From: Guyanagaster necrorhizus
Taxonomy: Eukaryota > Basidiomycota > Agaricomycetes > Agaricales > Physalacriaceae
Reading direction: 5' to 3'
DNA length: 64,000 nt
Assembly: GCF_019112545.1 (NCBI RefSeq)
Contig: NW_025064889.1
Coordinates: forward strand, 1,223,893 to 1,287,892
Shown: piece by piece, positions 36,265-47,443 of the stretch
Numbering within the stretch: the first letter of the stretch is position 1
How the letters are laid out: each line of letters begins with the position of its first letter
Translations under genes and position numbers: made by a program
The notes under the pieces: model-generated
Databases searched by the model: none
The model's input: only the letters and a program-made list of their open reading frames with translations
Told to the model about the DNA's origin: nothing

Positions 36265-38873
36265 TTCCCTTCTTTCTTCATCCGGTCAATGTCCATCGGC
36301 TTTCCGGTGCCGGTGTACGTGGTCCCTGTCCCAGTTTTCTGAGTGCTGTAACTTGCCGTTGTGGGGGTTCCCGATGGTTTCCTGGCAGTTTGCCCCGTCT
36401 TGTTTGGGGTTGGCAGTGTCGACTTCTTGCCATATTCTTGCAAGGTCGATGCCTCCACTTTCTGCCTTTGCCTCTCCTTGTACATTTCGATGATCCTCTC
36501 CTTCCATTCATCATATCCTACGGGCATCAGCATTTTGATGCCCATGGCCGAGATCATCGTAAGGTATGAGGACGGAACTCCCCGCTTGAGGGCTTCTATC
36601 ATTCTTCCGTCGTTTGCGATGTCTTCTCTGATCCCTGCAAGTTTAGCGAGCCGTTCCAGCTCGTCGAAGTAATCGGTGGCCGCTTTATCCCCCATCTTGT
36701 ACTCCTTGATCTTCTGTTTATGTACTTCTTGAATGGCAGGGTCGATAAACTTGTCGTTCAGCATGCGCTTGAAGACCGGCCATGAGGGATACCGATAGTG
36801 TTCCCTAGTGGTGGATCAGAAGTTTGGGGAGATGAGGATCCACCACGTCTTGGCCTTGTCTTCCAGATAGGAGGTGGCGAAGGCGACCTTGTTCATGTCG
36901 GTCCCAATGTATCCAATATAGACTTCGAAATACTGTTCGCAGTCTACTAGGAAACGGTCAATGTCGTCGGAGACCCCTTTGAAGGGACGCGGTTTTCGAA
37001 GGAGGTCAGGGTGGCATTGTAAGACGTTGGCATTGTGTGGGAGTGCCCCCATTGGGTTGGGCCATTCATCGAATGGTGGTTGCTTCCATTCCGTGGGTGG
37101 TCCGGGGAAGGAGTGTAAGGAATTGTCATCAGCGATTGGGCTTCCTTTCGGGGTGGTCTCCTGGATGATCACCCCGTCTCGTACTGTGAATCCGAGTCGG
37201 ACCGCCTCGGGGTCGTCCCGAACAGGGTTTTTTCCACTCGACTCTGCTTGGTCCGGGGGCGGTTGTCTGCCGAGGAGCCGACTTCCTTTGCCGGTCCAAG
37301 GGTTCCGGGTTTGAGCGGCTTGCCATTCCGGTCGATTTCTTGTGCGGATGAGCCATGAAGCCGTGCTTCGGATTGACGGGTTGTTGTCGGCCCGGCTCCG
37401 GATAGAGGGGGCGATGTAAATGGCTCGTCTTGGTGGAACGGGGGGGGTACGCGGCATTGGTGCCGGTACTTCTGGTTTGCTGTCGGGCCGATATGGGGGT
37501 ATCGGCATGAGGGGGTCTTCTGGGTGCCGTCACCCATATTCTCTCCATGCGTATTCTGTCGCAGCATACTGTAGAACTCTTTCTTTTTCAGTACCTGCCG
37601 CATACCTATACTCAAGTCCTAAGGACGTCGCTTGCCAGCGCGCGTCCTGCCATAGATAATTTCTCCCCTGTTCGTACAACTCCTGATATTCTTTGCTTCT
37701 GTCCCTCTCGATTTCCTCTCGCAGTGCTTCTTCATCTGTTTCTTCTCCTGCTCGTTCCAGCCGTTGCCGATATGGATCATCACTGTCCTCATCGTCCTCC
37801 TCGTCGCCCTTGTCCCCGCTGTCCTCTCCCTCGAGGAGGGAACTGACGGGCTGGTCGTAGATGGACGGTACGAGAGGACGAAGGGTCATTGGAGACCCTT
37901 CCGTTGACTTGGGTGCTGGGCCCGTCATCCCCCCGGTCGCTGGTTCGGGCGATGGGAGGGCTTCTGAGTCGGCTGTAGCGCGTCCCTCCGTGCGCTCTCG
38001 TCTCCTCCAGTTCTCGGCTATAGCGGCTGAAGAGTCGCTGGAAGTCGGGTTTAAGAAATTGTCGAGCGACCCTGCTACCCAGGAATCGCTGGAGAGCCCT
38101 GTCAGAGACGTGGGCATTGTCGGGTACTCGGAGCCCGTAGGCTCCGAGGACGGAGTCGGCGTCCGATGAGATAGTGTCGGTATGGGTGGGGTATTCAAGG
38201 TCGACGGTCTGAGGTTCTCCCGTCCTTCCATGTCGGATGGCCTCGTCCCAGCTGACAATGCTGGCAGGTCCTGTCCATGGATCGTCCTCTGAGTCGGGCT
38301 CCCTGAAGGGGGATCCAGAGTCGGTTCAGAGCTCATACTCCCTAGGGGAGGCTGACCCCATCCTTTCAATCTCCTCTCTCCTTCTCTGTGCTCGTCCTTA
38401 TCGGTTGTACTCTGCAGCCTCATACTGCTCTCGGGCTTCCTCTCGGATGTAGTCGGCGAGCTCTTCCTGAGTTCGCCTAATTTCTTCCTCTCGCTCTTGA
38501 TTCTGCTGCTGCTGTCTGACTGCTTCATCATAGTCGAAGGGGACATTGAGGTCCCACTCCGGGAATATCCTCTGTATAATTCTTCTTGTGGCGGCCCTCC
38601 CCCTTTCGCTGGCGGTTCCAGTCTCGGGCTCACTCCCCACATGGAGGTGTCGATATGGATCTCCTGCCGCGGAGATGGCGATGTCAGTGTTGTCATAGTC
38701 GGGATGGATATCCCTTCCTCGCGGGTTGTCGACCCCCAGCCTGCTGATGGATGGGCTGGGGTCGGAGTTTGGCTCAGTGGGGGTTTCGGGGGGGTTCTGG
38801 GGGGGGTCGGGACTTTCGCGGGGTCCCGTAGCCATCTGAGCAGCATCAAGGGAGTCCTGAGCACGGTTTCCAA
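36102..38873 (-). pseudogene. Element D gag (long), two TGA stops
   Basis: A single frame from about 38873 to the stop at 36102-36104, interrupted by TGA at 37530 and 36816. The N-terminal 400+ codons are Pro/Ser/Thr/Glu-rich with an acidic block (EGEDSGDKGDEEDDEDSDD). The capsid blocks follow (RPFKGVSDDIDRFLVDCEQYFE, YLEDKAKTWWILISPNF, YFDELERLAKLAGI), then the intact knuckle CFNCGLKGHMAKDC at 36222-36263. The true start is uncertain because the leader ORF overlaps the first 476 nt in another frame. Part of the N-terminal frame may be non-coding. Confidence 0.8.
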
Positions 38874-39345
38874 CCCCTGAGGGAATTGGGGAGGTGGAAT
38901 GCTCAGGGGAACTGGCCGGAGTGACGTAGTTGGAGACCTCGGCGGGCTCCTGAGCGACGTTCGTCATCCACGGGTTCCGGAACCCTGTGAGAGCAGGGTG
39001 GCGGTTTCCGCCGTCTCGTCGAATGGTGTGTCGGGGTCCTTCCTCCTCGTGAAGGCTCCCCGAATCCGGGTCGCTATTCCTGGTTTCTGGTACAGGTCCC
39101 CCTTGCGGGAAGAAGGACGTTCTGGCGGAGGGGGGGATGTCATGGAAAGAGAGGTCAGGGGTTACGTTTCGTAGAATTTGTTGAATATGCTGGAACGCTT
39201 GATAGTGCCTGACTATCCAAGCTGCTACTGATTGTCATCCGCGGCAAAGGGTGATGATGGCTAAGAGTCCGAGCAATGTTCCGATGATGGAGGCTATTAG
39301 CTCGAAGAAGTCGTGATTAAGGTCTGCGGTTGTTACTGGCGGCAT
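38398..39345 (-). pseudogene. Element D leader ORF with N-terminal membrane segment
   Basis: ATG at 39345-39343: MPPVTTADLNHDFFELIASIIGTLLGLLAII, then LCRG and a TGA at 39235-39237. Beyond it the same frame is open to a TAA at 38398 (about 315 codons). The C-terminal end is Gln/Glu/Arg-rich and probably coiled coil (RQQQQNQEREEEIRRTQEELADYI). The hydrophobic helix at residues about 17-34 is conserved in C, E and G. The function is unknown. It precedes and overlaps gag. Confidence 0.6.
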
Positions 39346-39387
39346 TCGGTTTCTCAGCACAATTGGACTTGAGAAAGGGAAGGTAGA

Positions 39388-39400
39388 AGCTTCGAGCTAA
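39388..39400 (-). promoter_or_regulatory. Element D primer-binding site, self-priming type
   Basis: On the minus strand TTAGCTCGAAGCT, one base after the 5' LTR, is an exact 13-base reverse complement of LTR positions 39552-39564 (AGCTTCGAGCTAA on the minus strand). These lie 25 nt after the TATTTAAGA box. Confidence 0.78.
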
Positions 39401-39401
39401 T

Positions 39402-39816
39402 TGTTAAGCCCAAGCGTCACGTGAGCGAATACACGTGATAAACAGATGTTCCTTCGCACTTCGAGGAATCACCTGAGTTCACTAGATGTGTATCCGGGCG
39501 GTGTGACCCAAGGTCAAGTATAGACTCGAGGTAGAATGGTATGTATAAACTTTAGCTCGAAGCTAGGTTTTACTAGCGAGAGCTATCGGTCTTAAATACT
39601 GTGCAGATAGTGCTAATAATATGACTACTAATTGTGTCAGTCTGTGTCCATGGTGCCCGTTGTCCTTGAGCATCGTTGTTGTACATAAAAGGGTTATTGT
39701 GCATTGACGAGCGTCGTCGTATTCGGGCGGCTCAGTTGTGCTTACTAAGCCCTTCCCATGGTCTCGTGCCAAGCATAAATAGGAAAAAAGGAAAAGAAAA
39801 GGGAAAAATCGTAACA
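39402..39816 (-). repeat. Element D 5' LTR
   Basis: 415 bp, minus strand TGTTACGATTTTTCC...GGGCTTAACA. Contains TATTTAAGA and the self-priming segment. Followed on the plus strand by CCAGC (39817-39821). Confidence 0.95.
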
Positions 39817-39985
39817 CCAGCTTCAAGCTAAAGTTTATTCTCTACCATCCTATCTTGAGCGACTTGCAATGCCTTGATCACACACCTCTGTTAACACATC
39901 AGTGAACTCAGTTGGACATATCTGAAATGTGAGGTACCGAACTGTTTATCACATGTTAATAGTCACATGGAGTTTGGGCTTAACA
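39817..39985 (+). repeat. Element C 3' LTR, third fragment
   Basis: Matches the end of C's 5' LTR (CCAGCTTCAAGCTAAAG...GGGCTTAACA). Followed by CAATG, the target duplication shared with 15584-15588. It restores the C LTR to 518 bp. Confidence 0.94.
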
Positions 39986-40301
39986 CAATGATGCACAATG
40001 AACCTTTTATGTATGATAGCAATGCCCAAGGACAATAGGCACAAAGGACTCAACAATGTACAATAGAAAGTAATATAATTAGACACAACCTGTATAGTAT
40101 TTAAGACAGCTTGCTCTCACTGGTAAAACCCCAGCTTCAAGCTAAAGTTTATTCACACCAATCTCCTTTCTTGAGCTAATCATAAAGTCTTGAAGCACAG
40201 TGATCAATATTCACATAAAGTGAACTCTGATGTTTCACTCAAAGTGCAAAGTGACATCAGTTTATCATGTGTTTATAGCCATATGCCACTTGGATCTAAC
40301 A
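39986..40301 (+). repeat. Element E 5' LTR, second fragment
   Basis: Resumes E's LTR after C with CAATGATGCACAATG..., matching 47128 onward in the 3' LTR. Contains TATTTAAGA and AGCTTCAAGCTAA (40133-40145). Ends TGGATCTAACA. Confidence 0.93.
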
Positions 40302-40302
40302 A

Positions 40303-40315
40303 TTAGCTTGAAGCT
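40303..40315 (+). promoter_or_regulatory. Element E primer-binding site, self-priming type
   Basis: TTAGCTTGAAGCT is the exact 13-base reverse complement of 40133-40145 in the LTR. Compared with D, both partners carry compensating changes (C to T in the site, G to A in the LTR), so pairing is kept. Confidence 0.76.
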
Positions 40316-40357
40316 TCTAGCTTTCCTTTCTCAAGTCTAATTGTACTAAGAAACCAA

Positions 40358-43300
40358 ATGCCTCTCTCTCTATCTACATCAACCTCTGACATTACTGATG
40401 ACTATTTTAAACTATTAGCACCCATTATAGATACACTTTTAGATTTACTGGTGATCATTCAACTTTGTAGAGGGCACTAATCCATCATTGTGTGGGTAGT
40501 CAGGCACTACTAAGCTTTTCAACAAATTCAACAAATTCTACAAAATGTCACTTCTGACCTTCCCTTCCATGATATCCCTCCCTCTGCCTGACAGTTCTTT
40601 CAGCCTATGGAAGGAGCTGTACCCAAAACTGACTCTAGAGACTCACATTTGCAGCATTCTAAGAAAGAAGCAAAGCACCAATACCTGCTATGACCCCTGA
40701 TAGCAATTGTCAGAAATGATAGCAACCCTTGGGCTACAGGGTTTTGAAGACTAAGACCCAACACACCCATCCCATGCATTGAGCATGCAGATATCTCCAG
40801 CTGCATCTCTATGATGAGGGCAACCTCCTCAACTGCATCCTCTGAGCCTGGCATTGGACACTATGCTAGAGACTTTCTTGATGTCCCTAGGGTGGCTTCA
40901 AGGGCCTGAAGTACCTCTCCAAATGACAGTCATGAATTGTTATATGCAACACTAACAGGAAGTGAAGAAAGTATCTCCAGAGAAATCTATATCAGAAACC
41001 AGAGCACTGATAGTAAGAGAGGAAGAACAGGCATCATTAGAACTGATAATGTATACTTTGCTGATAATAGTGATGAAGAAAGATACTAGCAGGTGGCAGC
41101 AGCTGCAGTTGAGTGAATAGAGTGCCACCAGAGTGGCAGCATTCTAGGCAGAACAAAAGATATATGAATGCCATCAAATGCATTATAACAGACTGACCCT
41201 ATTGATTCAGTCCTCCCTCATGAGGATGAAATTCAACATACTGAGTCCCTTGCTGAGTATACAAAGGAGCAGGCATATGAAGAGTATAAGGCTGCTTAGG
41301 AGGACACTATCTTCAGGTGATACCTCTAAAGGTGAGAAGCCACAGAGTGAAGAATAGGCTCAGGAAGCTCTTACACTAGCATCTCTGACATTACTATCAA
41401 GACTGACTCTCCCTTCAGAGAACCTAGTACCTCTATCATCTCAGAGTCCAATCCATAGGCAGAGCCCTCAGAGAGCATCATCCATGCAGACAACATCCAT
41501 CAAAGGGCATCACTTGATCTTGATGATGACCATCTGCTTTCCTATGAGACTGACTCAATTGCTGAGACTGACAATATTCCAGAGTATGGGGACCATCATC
41601 AGAATGTTAGTAGAAGTGTTAGAGGTGACAATGAACACATTGACCCCACTGGAGACCTCAAGCAAGTCCTGGATGGGCCCATCACTGCCCTCTTTCTCTG
41701 ACCTCAATTCTACAGGAACTTCCACCAATATCACCAAATGATGGTGGCAGAAGCAATGAGAAGGGATGCAGAGAAGCAGCTATAGAGAAGATGAGAGTCT
41801 CCTCCTTGCCTCAGACCCAGAGATGTAGGATCCAGCAACCAGCAGCAGGCAAATCACAGCCCAGCTGGACATTCCAGACATTTATGACCTACATGACAGT
41901 TCTCTCCTTGGGAGGGATGAGGAAATCAAAGACAGTGAGATAGATGATGAGGAGAATCTGCTATTTGAGTGGACAAGTATATTCAAGCAAAAGATAACAG
42001 ATGAAGAGTTAGCAGAAAGGGCATGAGGGGAGTGTGAGAAAGAATTTTTACAGTTATACTAGGAAGGTGCAACCACATTATAGATGGATGACATCTGATT
42101 AGTGTTGTCCATGGGACAAAGATATACCATCACTGACCAAGTTGAGCATGCAGATATTCTTCAATATATGGTCACTGAATGGGCCATCTTTATTTACAAT
42201 AAAAAATATTTAGGAGATCAACTAGCACTGCTCCCAGCATATAAGTCCAAATATAACATTGGGCCAATGTCATAGATACCAAGTGTGGCACCCAGTTGGG
42301 CCATATTCATAGCCCTCTCAATCCAAACCACTTCCTCTCAGTATATATTTGCCACCTTAGCTGTTTGCAGCATGACATCTCAGCTCACTCAAAGCTGAAC
42401 CAGAACTCAAAGGCCTAGCTAATGCACTAACCCTTTGGTGAACAATCTCTGCCAGATGAGGCCAAGAGGAGTGGACAAGCTTCAACCTTGAGGGAGGATG
42501 ATCTTAAAGCAGTGGAGCTAGGCTTCACTATTCAGGATGGATGAATCATGCACAAGAAGGTGCCATCACCAGAAAGTTTTGTAGCTGATGATGGTTTTCT
42601 CCACTCATTTTCAGAACCTCTGACATTCTGAAATGTTCTGCTCTTCAGCAGGATCCTGAACCCAATGACAGCACTTGCAGCTGACACAGCCATCCTCAAC
42701 TGTTGACCTGACCTCCTATGCAAATCTTGCCCCTTCAAGGGGGTGTCCAATGACATAAACTGATTTCTGACTGACTGTGACCAATACTTCCAAGTATATG
42801 CCTCATTCTTTATCTTCAACATATATAAGATTGGCTTTGCCTCTATATACCTAGAGAACAAGGCAAAAATATGGTGGGTGCTTCTTGCCCCCACGTTCTG
42901 ATCAACCATGCAACAACACCACTGATATCTCTCATGGCCAGTGTTTAAACAAATGGTGATTGACAAATTCATAGATCCTGCCATCCAGGAAGTATACAAG
43001 CAAAAGATAAAGAATTATAAGATGGGGGACAAACCAGCTATGGAGTACTTTGATAAGCTGAAATGACTCAAAAAGCTTGCTGGAGTTCATGATGACATCA
43101 CAGACACCAGCTAGATGGTTGAGTATATGAAGATGAGGACTCTGGCCTTCTATTTAAAGATGATCTCAGATATTGGGCAAAATATTCTGAAAGGATATGA
43201 CAAATAGAAAGCCCATATCATCAACATGTATAAGAAAAGATAGTGACAGAAGGTAGAGCAGATCACTTTGATGGGAGGACAGAAACACCAGGTGTAAGGT

Positions 43301-43430
43301 GTGAAGTCTATCCCTCCCAATTTGACCATGCCTGTCAAGCCCAGTGGCTCATCTTCAACTTTCTCATATGGCAAGAAGAAAACTGGTATGGGCATGACAT
43401 TTACTGGTGCTGAGCCTTGGAATGGCTTGA
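40358..43430 (+). pseudogene. Element E leader ORF and gag, zinc knuckle deleted
   Basis: ATG at 40358 begins the leader frame (MPLSLS, YFKLLAPII, then LLDLLVIIQLC) and hits a stop within about 45 codons. Gag fragments follow (capsid blocks at about 42.7-43.2 kb: CKSCPFKGVSNDI, YLENKAKIWWVLLA, YKMGDKPAMEYFDKL). At about 43413 the linker after gag (FTGA) is joined directly to sequence equivalent to the pre-protease region (ALEWLDEL in D). The CCHC knuckle and about 650 bp present in C and D are missing. CpG is almost absent and stops are frequent. Confidence 0.75.
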
Positions 43431-43488
43431 TGAACTTCAAGGGCCCTGAAAATTCATTTGATAGTCTAAAACTCTGGGCTATGACCTA

Positions 43489-46400
43489 TTGACCAAAGCT
43501 CAAATTGAAACTCTCACATCCCAAAGCATCCATGCAGTAACTGCTCTAATTGACAGTGGCTGCATGGGCAGCTCAATCAATCGAGCTTTCATTGCCAAGC
43601 ATAACCTGCCCACAGAGGCCACTGCAGTACCAATTCCAGTCTATAATACTGATAGAACAAAAAACCAAGCTGGATCAATCACTGAATATGTTGAGCTCAG
43701 GCTCACAATTGGTGACTATTCTGAACAGATCAATCTGGCTGTCATTGACCTCAGAACCAAGGAGATATTCCTTGGGCATGACTGGTTGATCCATCACAAT
43801 CTGTTAATTAATTGAAAAACCAGCCACATCATATTTACATGATGCTGTTGTCAAAAAATTTCATTTGAATTGTCTGATGAAGACTCTGAAGACTGGTGAG
43901 ATGAAAAGATAGAGGATAGTGAGACCATTCTTACTGTAAACCTCCAGGAGACCATACATATCCACATAGTTCACTATGCTAATGATCTAGCAACAAAGGC
44001 TAATATAGGGAAAGAAGACAAAACATTTGAGGAAATGGTACTGGAATGGGCACAAGACTATTGTGACTTATTCAACAAAGAGAGTTTCAATGAGTTGCCA
44101 AACCCAAAGCCTTGGGATCATACCATCAAGCTGATCTCCAATGCTAGTGCTAATCTGAATTGCAAAGTATATCTGCTCAGCAACAATGAGCAACAGGAAC
44201 TTGATAAGTTTCTAGAGGAGAACCTCTCTAGCAGACAGATTTGGCTATTGAAATCCCTGATGGTCTCTTCCTTCTTCTTCATCAAAAAGAAGGACAGCAA
44301 GCTCTGACCAGTATAAGATTATCAGAGACTTAATGAGATGATGATCAAGAATCATTATCTGCTGCTGTTAATCTCAGAACTCATAGACAAGCTCTGAGGT
44401 GCCTGATATTACATCAAACTAGATGTCTGCTGAGGCTACAATAATGTATGGATCAAAGAAGGCAATGAATGAAAAGCTGTCTTCCACACCAACCAAGGAC
44501 TGTTCAAACTGACAGTCATATTCTTCAGTCTCACCAATTCTCTGGCAACCTTCCAATGGATGATGAATGATATATTCAAAGACCTCATTGCCACTGAGAA
44601 GGTCACTATTTATTTAGATGATATTCTTATCATGTCTAAAACCTGGGACAAATACCAATAGATAGTCTGACAAGTGCTAGATCTGATGAGAAAACACCAC
44701 CTTTCCTTTAAAGCCAAAAAATGTGAGTTTGAGGTACTCAAGACTGAGTACCTCAGAGTTATTATTAGTGAAGAAAGCATCAAGATGAACCCTATCAAAG
44801 TAGCAGGAGTAACTGAGTGGCCAGAACTGACCAGAAAGAAGGAGTTACAATCTTTTCTGAGATTTACTAACTTCTACTATCAGTTTATTCACAACTACAG
44901 CAGGGTGGTTTGGCTAATAACATTGCCAACTGGTAATACCCCATATATCTGGAGCCCTTCCCAGCAAGCAGCATTTAATAACCTCAAATGATGACTGGTC
45001 AAAGATGTCATCCTCACTATTCCAATCCAAGAAGAGAAGTTCTGTGTTAAGGCCAACTCCAGCAAAGGCACTATTGGCACCATTCTCTCCCAAGAACAGA
45101 ATGGCAGATGGAGACTGATTGCATTCCTATCAAAGACTCTTATGATCATGAAACACAACTATGATATCTACAATAAGGAACTATTAACAATAATGCTCAC
45201 CCTAGCTGAATGGTGATATTATCTGATTGGATCAACTCAGGCTTTTAAAGTCTAGACTGATCACTAAAATCTCCAATACTTCTATCTGCTCCAGAAACTG
45301 AATCAACAACAAGCTCAATGAGTGATGGAACTGTCAGAATATAAATACATACTGCATCATAAAGTCAGCACTGCTAATAAAAAAGCAGACCTTCTCAGCA
45401 GAAGGGCCAACCACAATCAGGAAGGAGATGATAATGAGAGAGTCATTCTCCTAAAACCAGAGCACTTCCAGACAATGATCATGCTCTCTGAGGAGGAGAT
45501 CTATGAGCACATTAAAAGTGCAACATGAGATACACACAAGTGGGATCAATGGGTAGCACTCTTGCTCAACCACAAATGAGGAATGATGAAGGAAGCAGGG
45601 ATGATCTGCTATAATAAATGAATATACATCCCTAGAGACCAAGCTCTTTATGGTGAAATCATTGTCACATGTCATGACTATGCAACTGCTGGACACTCAG
45701 AAATTGTGAAAACTAAGAAACTAGTTTTACATGAGTATTGGTGGCCAAAGATGAGCAATGACATCGAACAATACATCAAGACCTATGATGCATGCTAATG
45801 AGAGAAATCATTGACTCAAGCACATGCTGCTCCTCTTCACTCCAACAAAATCCCAACAGCATTATAGACCCATATCTCAGTCAACATGATAATAGGACTA
45901 TCAGAAAGCAATAGCTATAATGCCATTCTTGTCATTATCAATTGCTTCTCCAAAGCAATCATCTTGATCATGTGCTCAACAGACCTAACCTCTAAGGGAT
46001 AGGCTAAAATCCTACATGATAAAGTATACACAAAATATGGGATGCTCTAAGTGGTAATTTCAGACAGGAGCCTCTAATTTATATCTAAATTCATTGACAA
46101 TCTTTATCAACTTCTAAACATCAAACAGAATACCTCCATAGCATACTATCCTCAAACAGATAGACAGATGAAAAAGGCAAATCAAAAAGTTAAAAAATAC
46201 TTATGTCTTTTCATCAACTACCAACAGGACAACTGGACTGAGTGGCTAGCACTAGCTGCTTTCCAATGTAATAACTAGATTCACTCAGCAACAGGTAAAT
46301 CACTATTCTTTGTAAACTTCAGATAACACCCTAATGTCACCTAGAATACTCATGCCCACACATCCACCTCAGCTTCTTCAGACTTCATGGACACTATGAT

Positions 46401-46941
46401 CAAAATACACAAAGAAACCTGGGCAGCTCTAGAACATGCCATAAACATCATAAAAAAACATTACAACTGACATCAATGCATCACACATTCATACTCAGTT
46501 AACAAAAAAGTATGGCTAGACACTATAAATCTCCATCTCCTCTGACTGAAGCAGAAATTGTCTGACAAATACACCAGGCCATTTTTCATAGTCTTGAAAG
46601 TAGATGGAGCCATCTACAAACTCTGCCTTCCAGTACACTAGAAGATCTATGATATTTTCAATGAAAGCCTCCTAACACCCTATATAGCCCCAGCCTTTTC
46701 CAACCAACAACAGCCTCTCCCACCACCACCAGACCTGATTGATGATAAAGAATACTATAAAATCAAACAGGTCTTAAATCATAGGTTACAAAAAATCCAT
46801 GCAAAAAGTGGAGGAATGACAACAACTGTAGACTACTTGGTCAGCTGGAAGGGCTATGGATCAGAATCTAACCAGTGGGTAAACAAAAAGCAAATGGACA
46901 CAGCAGAAGCCATACATGACTATGAACTAGCCCTAAATTAA
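43489..46941 (+). pseudogene. Element E pol: protease, RT, RNase H, integrase, chromodomain
   Basis: Collinear with C and D pol. Protease DSGCMGSS (from 43552). Reverse transcriptase with YLDD at 44611-44622. RNase H (about 45050-45270, decayed). Integrase with a damaged HHCC finger (first Cys replaced: KTYDAC) and decayed DDE core (about 45.88-46.2 kb). Chromodomain (EYYKIKQVLNHRL ... SWKGYGSESNQWVNKK, about 46750-46915). It ends at a TAA at 46939-46941. Dozens of stops; long dead. Confidence 0.88.
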
Positions 46942-46974
46942 GCTATTAGAACAATGGTCTTAAAGAGAGGGTAA

Positions 46975-47443
46975 TGTTATGATTTTTACATTCTATTCTT
47001 TTTTTTATAGATTAACCCCTATTAATGCTTAGTCAAGATGCTTAAACCAGCACTTGAGACCATGAGATGGGCTTAGTCACCACAACAAGCCTAGTCAGTC
47101 ATTGTCTTTCAATGCAACAGCATTGCCTGATGATGCACAATAAATCTTTTATGTATGATAGCAATGCCTAAGGATAATAGGCACAAAGGACTCAACAATA
47201 TACAATAGAAAGTAGTATAATTAAACATGACCTGTATAGTATTTAAGACAGCTTGCTCTCACTGATAAAACTCCAGCTTTAAGCTAAAGTTTATTCACAC
47301 CAATCTCCTCTCTTAAGCCAATCATAAAGTCTTGAAGCACAGTGATCAATATTCACATAAAGTGAACTCTGACATTCCACTTGAAGTGTAAAGTGACATC
47401 AGTTTATCATGTGTTTATAGCCACATGCCACTTGAGTCTAACA
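46975..47443 (+). repeat. Element E 3' LTR
   Basis: 469 bp, preceded by the purine tract AAAGAGAGGGTAA. TGTTATGATTTTTACATTC...GAGTCTAACA. Followed by TTGCT (47444-47448), exactly matching 15426-15430. Confidence 0.95.

Larger units (their letters stand above)
31766..39816 (-). mobile_element. Gypsy element D (chromovirus), youngest and best preserved
   Basis: 8.05-kb minus-strand element with two 415-bp LTRs (39402-39816 is 5', 31766-32180 is 3') and exact target duplication CCAGC (31761-31765 / 39817-39821). CpG content is high and ORFs are long. By eye the LTRs differ at six sites, all CpG-type transitions. All domains are present. Seven premature stops, all TGA (39235, 37530, 36816, 35806, 34162, 33139, 32584), disable this copy. 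It is homologous throughout to C, E and G. Confidence 0.95.
15589..39985 (+). mobile_element. Gypsy element C (chromovirus), interrupted in its 3' LTR by B and D
   Basis: The 5' LTR at 15589-16106 is intact (518 bp). The 3' LTR is in three pieces (23400-23610, 31618-31765, 39817-39985), which total 518 bp when B, D and their 5-bp duplications are removed. Target duplication CAATA/CAATG within E's 5' LTR. The internal region 16107-23399 is about 7.3 kb with leader ORF, gag and pol, all with frequent TGA stops. CpG loss is intermediate between E and D. Confidence 0.93.
15431..47443 (+). mobile_element. Gypsy element E (chromovirus), interrupted in its 5' LTR by element C
   Basis: The 5' LTR is split (15431-15588 + 39991-40301) and the 3' LTR is intact (46975-47443, 469 bp). 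The split pieces plus the shared 5-mer also give 469 bp. Exact 5-bp target duplication: TTGCT at 15426-15430 and 47444-47448. The internal region 40302-46974 holds degraded gag and pol. CpG is almost absent, a sign of long decay. The zinc-knuckle region is deleted. Confidence 0.92.

Noticed and set aside
32584..39237. TGA used as a sense codon (Trp) in element D, since all seven premature stops are TGA
   Set aside because: Comparison with C, E and G shows the same sites carry TGG, CAT, TGC or TGA, all derivable from CGN arginine codons by CpG decay. No recoding is needed.
37530..39345. Many overlapping plus-strand ORFs across elements C and D
   Set aside because: GC- or Arg/Glu-rich coding on the other strand opens shadow frames; none has a recognisable domain.
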